A DNA stretch of 12,656 nt from Auxenochlorella pyrenoidosa (taxonomy: Eukaryota > Chlorophyta > Trebouxiophyceae > Chlorellales > Chlorellaceae), in contig KQ482063.1 of NCBI GenBank assembly GCA_001430745.1, positions 1,242,635 through 1,255,290 on the forward strand, read 5' to 3'. Made by a program: the position numbers and the translations under genes. The notes under the pieces are model-generated. The model ran no database searches. It was not told where the DNA came from and saw only the letters and a program-made list of their open reading frames with translations. Position 1 is the stretch's first letter. Every line of letters starts with the position of its first letter. Shown here piece by piece: positions 8,412 through 12,656 of this stretch.

Positions 8412-9251
8412 ATGACGAGCCACATGTCCTGGCGCAGCAGCGCTGCAGCGAGCAGTGCGAGCACTGCTGGTGCCCATGTGCGGCCCCTGCCGAGTGCGCT
8501 GCAGGCTAGCCTTGCGCGCCGCGGCGCAGCAGCGTGCGTGCCCAGCTGTGGGGCCAGCCGACTGGGCGCCGCGGCACGGCGTGCTGACAGCAGTGTGCGC
8601 ACCCTGGTGGTGGCTGCCAGCAGGAAGCCCAGCGGCAGCCAGCCCACCCGCCAGGCAAACCCGCCCACAGCGCCTGAAGCCGCCTCTCCCCCGCCCGGGC
8701 AGCTGCTGGTCAGCGTGGCAAAGCCGCTGGTCCTCCCCCTGGGCGCCTTCCTGGGCGGTCAGCTGGCCGAGCTGCCAGCTGACAGCTCGATGCGGCTGGC
8801 GGGGCTGGCGCTGGCGGCGCAGGCCCTGGCGGCAGCCACAGGGTGGGCCAATGGCGCCCTCTTCACGCGAGTGCAGGTCATTTTCACGCGCAAGTACCGC
8901 CACCGCGGGCGGACCAGCCTGGGGACAGCCACAGCAGAGTGGCGCACCAAGGCACAGGACGAGACCCTGTTCGTCTTCGTCATCTCGCTCAACATCGCGG
9001 CGGCGCTCTCCGCCTGCTGGCTGCTGGAGGCAGCCGGGAACGAGTTTGGCTTCAGCTTCGCAGCGACAGTTGAGCACTACGCGCGCTCGAAAGGAACCTG
9101 GGATGCCCATGGCGGGTGGTCGCAGTTCCAGCAAATCATCTTTTTGGTGCTGGCCATTCGAGTCTTCATAGCCTGGCAGGCTCGCAGCATGTTCTATGCC
9201 GCCATTGCGGAGCGCCGCCGGCAGAACGCGGAATGGCGCGGCCGGGCATGA
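8412..9251 (+). CDS. Unrecognised multi-pass membrane protein with organelle-targeting-like N-terminus, copy B (279 aa)
   Basis: Tandem paralogue of the 290-aa protein; family not recognised. Residues 1-70 form a Ser/Ala/Arg-rich targeting-like region containing the shared AAACVPSCGASRLGAAAR. A Pro-rich linker follows (about 83-95). Hydrophobic segments lie at about 104-118, 126-147, 186-218 and 241-255. Shared landmarks are QLLVS.AKPL, LAGLALAAQALAAA, LSAC.LLEAAG..FGFS and FYAA.AERR.QNA. The loop between spans 2 and 3 (about 150-185) is almost unalignable to copy A, and much of the ARRRR-type basic cluster is gone. The stretch around 220-240 (EHYARSKGTWDAHGG) also differs. Many changes alter amino acids, suggesting relaxed constraint or new specialisation after duplication. 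The start is the first in-frame ATG, placed as in copy A. Confidence 0.65.
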   Translation: MTSHMSWRSSAAASSASTAGAHVRPLPSALQASLARRGAAACVPSCGASRLGAAARRADSSVRTLVVAASRKPSGSQPTRQANPPTAPEAASPPPGQLLVSVAKPLVLPLGAFLGGQLAELPADSSMRLAGLALAAQALAAATGWANGALFTRVQVIFTRKYRHRGRTSLGTATAEWRTKAQDETLFVFVISLNIAAALSACWLLEAAGNEFGFSFAATVEHYARSKGTWDAHGGWSQFQQIIFLVLAIRVFIAWQARSMFYAAIAERRRQNAEWRGRA

Positions 9252-9255
9252 GGCA

Positions 9256-9291
9256 CTGGCCAGCAGCCCGGCGCTGGCCAGCAGCCCGGTG
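9256..9291 (+). repeat. 18-nt tandem duplication just after the copy B stop codon
   Basis: CTGGCCAGCAGCCCGGCG is followed directly by the same unit with one change. Copy A has a single unit at the same place (starting near 7012). Confidence 0.8.
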
Positions 9292-9475
9292 GGCTGTAGG
9301 GTGGCTGGCCGGCGGGCGCCGCCACCCTGAGCACGTCCCACTGCCATCTGTGCCTGGCATGGCGGCCCAACGCCGCCTGCCCCCTCTTTCCCCAGGTCAG
9401 CCAGCCTTCCGTGCATGCGGCCAAGGCCGCCCTCTTCTCCCTCGAGAAGTATCGGCCCGTTTGAGCTTTCTGGAG

Positions 9476-9880
9476 CCAGTGCTCTATATGCTGCGCTCCC
9501 ACCCCCCTTGCCAGCTGCGCCTCCCCTTCCTGGCCGGCAGGTTGCAGCCCTGCCCCTAGCGTCACCTCCTGCTTGGTCCTGCGGGCAGCATGCTCCGCTT
9601 TCGAGATCAGCGTGCTTGATTCCCTCAATGCTCTGTCCCTCCACCCCACAGCATCACAACTTGCCTTCAAAATTCTTAAGCCAGTGCTCTCCATGCTGCG
9701 CTCCCAACCCCCTGCCAGCTGCGCCTCGCCTGCCTTGCCAGCTGGCCGCAACCCTGCCCCCCAGCGTCATCTCCCTGCCCAATCCTGCGGGCAGCATGCT
9801 CTGCTGTCTAGACCTGCTTGCTGTAGCGCCTCGATGCTCTTCCTTCCCCCGTAGTATCACAACTTGTCTCCGCAGTCTGC
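9476..9880 (+). repeat. Duplicated unit of about 205 nt in the 3' flank of copy B
   Basis: The unit at 9476-9680, beginning CCAGTGCTCTATATGCTGCG, is repeated at 9681-9880 with moderate divergence. Copy A has one equivalent unit at about 7207-7370. The unit holds pyrimidine-rich tracts and the shared AGCATGCTC.GC core. No convincing protein is encoded. The duplication arose after, or was lost since, the duplication of the gene. Confidence 0.75.
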
Positions 9881-10348
9881 TACTCTCTTTGAATTGCTTG
9901 CCAATGCCACGCCTCTCCCTGCCTCTGCCAACAGCTGGCAACCCAGCCCAAGTTTAGCTTTGAAGGCATCAGAGCCCGTGCAACACTCAAATTAGAGCCT
10001 CGCGGTTGTGACAGCCTCCCATGCCATTTCAAGCTCGGCACAATCAAGCGGACAGCTCCACCGTCAACCAAGCCCTGGTGCCTGGCTCACTGGCAGCTGG
10101 GCATGTCACTCGGCTGAGATACCCTGTCGCACCTTTCACATCTTGACATTTAGAAATTGAAAGCTAGCCAAGGCTCAATTGAATTGCCCTGCTCTTTCAT
10201 CTACCCGCTAGCGGCCGCTGCATGCCATGCTGTCACCGCTGCCGCTGCCAGCCCGCATTGCGCTGAGAAGCGGGCCCATGGCCAATCCACTCGCCTGTTT
10301 GACGAACATTGGCCTGAGACCGTCCACTGTTGGAGCCAGGCCACCCCT
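9881..10348 (+). promoter_or_regulatory. End of copy B flank and upstream region of the TPR gene
   Basis: 9881-10030 is the well-conserved end of the duplicated unit (compare 7380-7523). 10031-10348 is unique and should hold the promoter and 5' UTR of the TPR gene. It has a locally AT-richer stretch around 10130-10200 (CATTTAGAAATTGAAAGC, CTCAATTGAATTGC). I could not identify a definite TATA box or transcription start. A frame open from 10157 begins only with TTG. Confidence 0.4.
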
Positions 10349-12382
10349 ATGCAGAGCCTGAAAGCGGCCTCCTCGCTTTCTCAATTGGCGCAGCGGGATA
10401 GGCGCTCCATCAGCCGATCTACGCGATCACGCCGAGGAGGGTGCCCTCCACCCGCCGGCTTGGCGGGCAGGTGTGATGGGCGGTGGCGGCACAGGGAGCT
10501 TGGCGGTGGCTGTGCAAGGTATGCAGGGATAATTTGGTCGGGAGACTGTCAAGCTTGGTTTCTCACGCAAAATTCCCCCTGCAGGCGAACGCTGCTGGCA
10601 GGGGCGGGCGGCGGCCTGGCGCTGGCCGGCGGGCTGCTGGCAGTGGGTGGAGCGGTTGCCATGGCGGCGGCAGCGGCGGCCGACCCAAACGCCCTCGTCC
10701 GCCAAGGCATGAGCAAGTTCCGCAAGGTGCGCTTTGGTTATTGCCTGCCGTTTGCAACTGCACGGATTGGGTGGAGTGTCTGCTGCTTGCTGCTGTAATC
10801 TTGGGGCCTGGAGCGGGCTGGCCCGCGGCGCAGGGCTGTCAAGCGCCCGCACCCTGCAACCCCTGCGTGCAATTTCCTGGCCGCACGTGGGTGCCACCTG
10901 CCCGGTGACAACACCTTGTTTCAGACAACGAAGAAGTCTGCAGCCTCGCACCATGCCCTGCACCAAGCCCCCGCCCGCTGCCGCACTGCTGGGCCCCCGT
11001 GCAGAACGATGTGGAGGGGTCTGCGGCCGACTTTGACGCCGCGCTGGCTGCCCGCCCCGCGATTCGACCGTACCTCTGGCAGCGCGGCCTCTCGCTGTAC
11101 TACCTGCAGCAGTACCAGGAAGGGGCGCAGCAGGTGGGCGCAGCCGGCGCGCTGGCTGCCCAGGCCGCCAGGCCATACGCGGGACAAGCCGCATTGCAGC
11201 GTTGCATCCGCACGCAGCCATCACTTGCTCAGCCCGGGAACACGAGCGCCTTCTTTGTCACGCCGTTTTTTGCCACTGCCCTGGGCTGACCTGGCTGCCG
11301 AGCCCAGATTGCTGGATGCCATGCTGCATCACTGCAGCCAGATACCTGCCCGCATGCTGAGCCACGCTGTGCCGTGCTGCGCACGCTGTGCAGTTCCGAG
11401 ACGACGTGGCGGTCAACCCAAACGACACAGAGGAGAGCATCTGGGCCTTTTTGTGCGAGGCGCAGCTGGTGGGGCCCGAGGCCGCGCGGCAGCAGTTCCT
11501 GCAGGCGAGGCGGCGCTGGGGCGGGGCGGGGCGACACTGCAGGAGGCGCGCGCAGCCCGCCGGGGATTGGCGTGATTGTGCAGGAAGGGTTTTCAGTGTG
11601 CTGCAGTGCTTGCAACTTGGCAGCGCTTCAGCGGGGCTGCCATGTGGCGGGAGCTGGGCGCGCCCCTCCCGTGGGACAAGCGCCAACACCCTCTCACATG
11701 CGCTGCTCTGCAGGTTGGGCGCGACCCGCGGCCTGTCATGCGAGCTGCGTACGAGTGCTTCAAGACTGGCTCGGATCCGCAGGCCATTCTGCAGGCAAGA
11801 AGGGTTCCGATGAGGGGCAGCAGGGCGGGCCAGGCGTTAGCGTGGGTGACCGCCCCAGCGCGTGGCAAAGGCAGAGGCTGGGTCAGCAAAGGATTTGTGA
11901 CCAGGGGGGTTTGGGGGTGGAGGTGGGGGAAACGGGGGCCACATCTCTTGAAGTGCCCGCGTCATGCCGGAGCCAACCCCTCCCCACCCAATGCGCACTC
12001 CCCTGCAGGCCGCCGGCAGCGACAAGCAGGGCCACGATGCCTTCTACGCCCTGCTCTATGTGGGCCTCTGGCACGAGGCTCAAGGGGACGCCGCAGCGGC
12101 GCAGGCTGCCATCACGCAGGCGAGGCTGTTCTAGGACTGCCCAGCGGCAGCAGGCGCTGTTGCACTGCCTTGGCAGCCGTGGGTCGCATGTGGCACCCTC
12201 TCCCCAGCCTGTACCTCATGTTGCCCGCAGAGCCCTTCCATGCTCATTCCTTGCCCTCATGACTGGGCGCAGTTCTTCTGTTCCGTGTGCAGGCGGTGCG
12301 AACGGCATATGCACAGCAGAGCGGCGACTACATGTGTGCCCTGGCCGCGGTGCACTGCCAGCGCCGTGGTTGGGTGGCGTAG
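10349..12382 (+). CDS. TPR-repeat protein with plastid and Tat-type thylakoid-lumen targeting signal (7 exons, 277 aa)
   Basis: Exons: 10349-10518, 10585-10726, 11005-11133, 11394-11504, 11714-11794, 12009-12119, 12293-12382 (TAG). They total 834 nt with consistent phases. Residues 1-56 are a Ser/Arg-rich plastid transit region. Residues 57-89 are a twin-arginine signal: RRTLLAG, a hydrophobic Gly/Ala/Leu core, and an Ala-rich cleavage region, so the mature protein begins near DPNALVRQG. TPR helices follow: about 94-123 (LVRQGMSKFRK, SAADFDAALAARP), 128-157 (YLWQRGLSLYYLQQYQEG) and 221-250 (FYALLYVGLWHEAQGD). VGRDPRPVMRAAYECF (185-200) and QSGDYMCALAAVHC lie between and after. The layout resembles small cyanobacterial and plant TPR proteins related to NlpI; partners are unknown. 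Introns 4, 5 and 6 need GC donors. A second in-frame donor at 10471 would drop 16 transit-region residues while keeping the twin arginine. The start is the only ATG in the first-exon frame. Confidence 0.85.
11505..11713 (+). other. GC-AG intron 4 of the TPR gene
   Basis: Boundary CAG|GCGAGG, with acceptor TGCTCTGCAG|G. It joins ARQQFLQ to VGRDPRPVM in phase 0. A GT at 11470 (CTG|GTGGGG) would also keep frame but would delete 12 residues that continue the helix. Confidence 0.75.
11795..12008 (+). other. GC-AG intron 5 of the TPR gene
   Basis: Boundary CAG|GCAAGA, with acceptor CTCCCCTGCAG|G. It joins DPQAILQ to AAGSDKQGHD in phase 0. There is no suitable GT nearby. Confidence 0.75.
12120..12292 (+). 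other. GC-AG intron 6 of the TPR gene
   Basis: Boundary CAG|GCGAGG, with acceptor TTCCGTGTGCAG|G. It joins AQAAITQ to AVRTAYAQ in phase 0. Reading on into the intron meets TAG after four codons, so splicing is needed to reach the conserved C-terminus. Confidence 0.8.
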
Positions 12383-12539
12383 GCGCTCGACCCTTCTCGC
12401 TGCTGGGAATCCTCCAAATCCTCAAGACCCTCTGCCATCCCAATCACTCAATGTGCCCAAGAAGTGCCATTCTCATGTCCATTCTGCATTGCTGCGCTCA
12501 CCCCATCCACCCTCACCGCCTCAGGCACCCAGCACTGCC

Positions 12540-12544
12540 TGTAA
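12540..12544 (+). terminator. TGTAA polyadenylation signal of the TPR gene
   Basis: TGTAA lies 158 nt after the stop codon. This pentamer is the usual poly(A) signal in green algae, so cleavage is expected within about 10-20 nt downstream. The interval 12383-12539 is pyrimidine-rich 3' UTR without other features. Confidence 0.6.
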
Positions 12545-12610
12545 GTCTGCCGATTCAGCTAAGCATTACAAGCGACCGGTGGTGCGAGGTGCCGATTGCT
12601 TGGGAGGGGT

Positions 12611-12645
12611 GCGGCGCGCCTCCCTGCCGGGGGCAGGCGCGCCGC
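12611..12645. repeat. Perfect 11-bp GC-only hairpin after the TPR gene
   Basis: Arms GCGGCGCGCCT (12611-12621) and AGGCGCGCCGC (12635-12645) flank a 13-nt loop that can add CCC/GGG pairs. It lies beyond the TGTAA signal. It may belong to the flank or promoter of the next gene to the right, or be an intergenic structural element. Confidence 0.6.
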
Positions 12646-12656
12646 GGGGTGCGCGC

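Larger units (their letters stand above)
7672..10030 (+). repeat. Tandem duplication, copy B (contains the 279-aa membrane-protein gene)
   Basis: Second direct copy of the 5445-7523 segment. It is about 280 bp longer, mainly from a 62-nt insertion upstream of the gene, an 18-nt duplication just after the stop codon, and a duplicated 205-nt unit in the 3' flank. Boundaries are approximate. Confidence 0.85.

Noticed and set aside
8256..9644. A 462-codon open frame on the minus strand across the copy B gene
   Set aside because: It lies antisense to a conserved coding frame in very GC-rich DNA, where stop codons are rare. The homologous minus strand of copy A does not keep an equivalent long frame.
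5445..10030. Transposon or retroelement carrying the membrane-protein genes
   Set aside because: There are no terminal inverted or long terminal repeats, no target-site duplication, and no transposase or reverse transcriptase. Two direct copies side by side fit unequal exchange.

Overview
The window looks like nuclear DNA of a green alga, most likely a high-GC trebouxiophyte of the Chlorella type. The evidence is very high GC, many short (about 60-280 nt) spliceosomal introns, alanine- and arginine-rich organelle transit peptides, a TGTAA-type polyadenylation signal, and gene products that fit a plastid-bearing eukaryote. I infer the lineage from these traits and did not match it to a genome. 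Long open frames mean little at this GC content. I built the gene models from protein-family similarity and splice-site phase.

Layout: (1) 242-4536, minus strand: 13 exons of a divergent nuclear gene related to the F1-ATPase alpha subunit, with a plastid-like transit peptide. It runs off the left edge before its C-terminal domain. (2) 4537-5444: an intergenic stretch that begins at the minus-strand gene and leads into the first plus-strand gene. It contains a perfect inverted repeat with WRKY-type TTGAC cores. (3) 5445-10030: a direct tandem duplication of about 2.1-2.4 kb. Each copy carries one plus-strand gene for an unrecognised multi-pass membrane protein with a targeting-like N-terminus (290 and 279 aa). 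The upstream non-coding block is about 97% identical between copies, while the proteins have diverged strongly. (4) 10349-12382, plus strand: a seven-exon gene for a 277-residue TPR protein with a bipartite plastid and Tat-type thylakoid-lumen signal. Three of its six introns are best explained as GC-AG introns. (5) 12383-12656: its 3' flank with a TGTAA signal, then a very GC-rich perfect hairpin.

The F1-alpha-like protein and the TPR protein both look plastid-directed. Nothing in the sequence shows that they, or the membrane-protein pair, act in one pathway. The most unusual features are the run of GC-AG introns, the duplication in which flanking DNA is better conserved than coding DNA, and the heavily modified F1-alpha paralogue.
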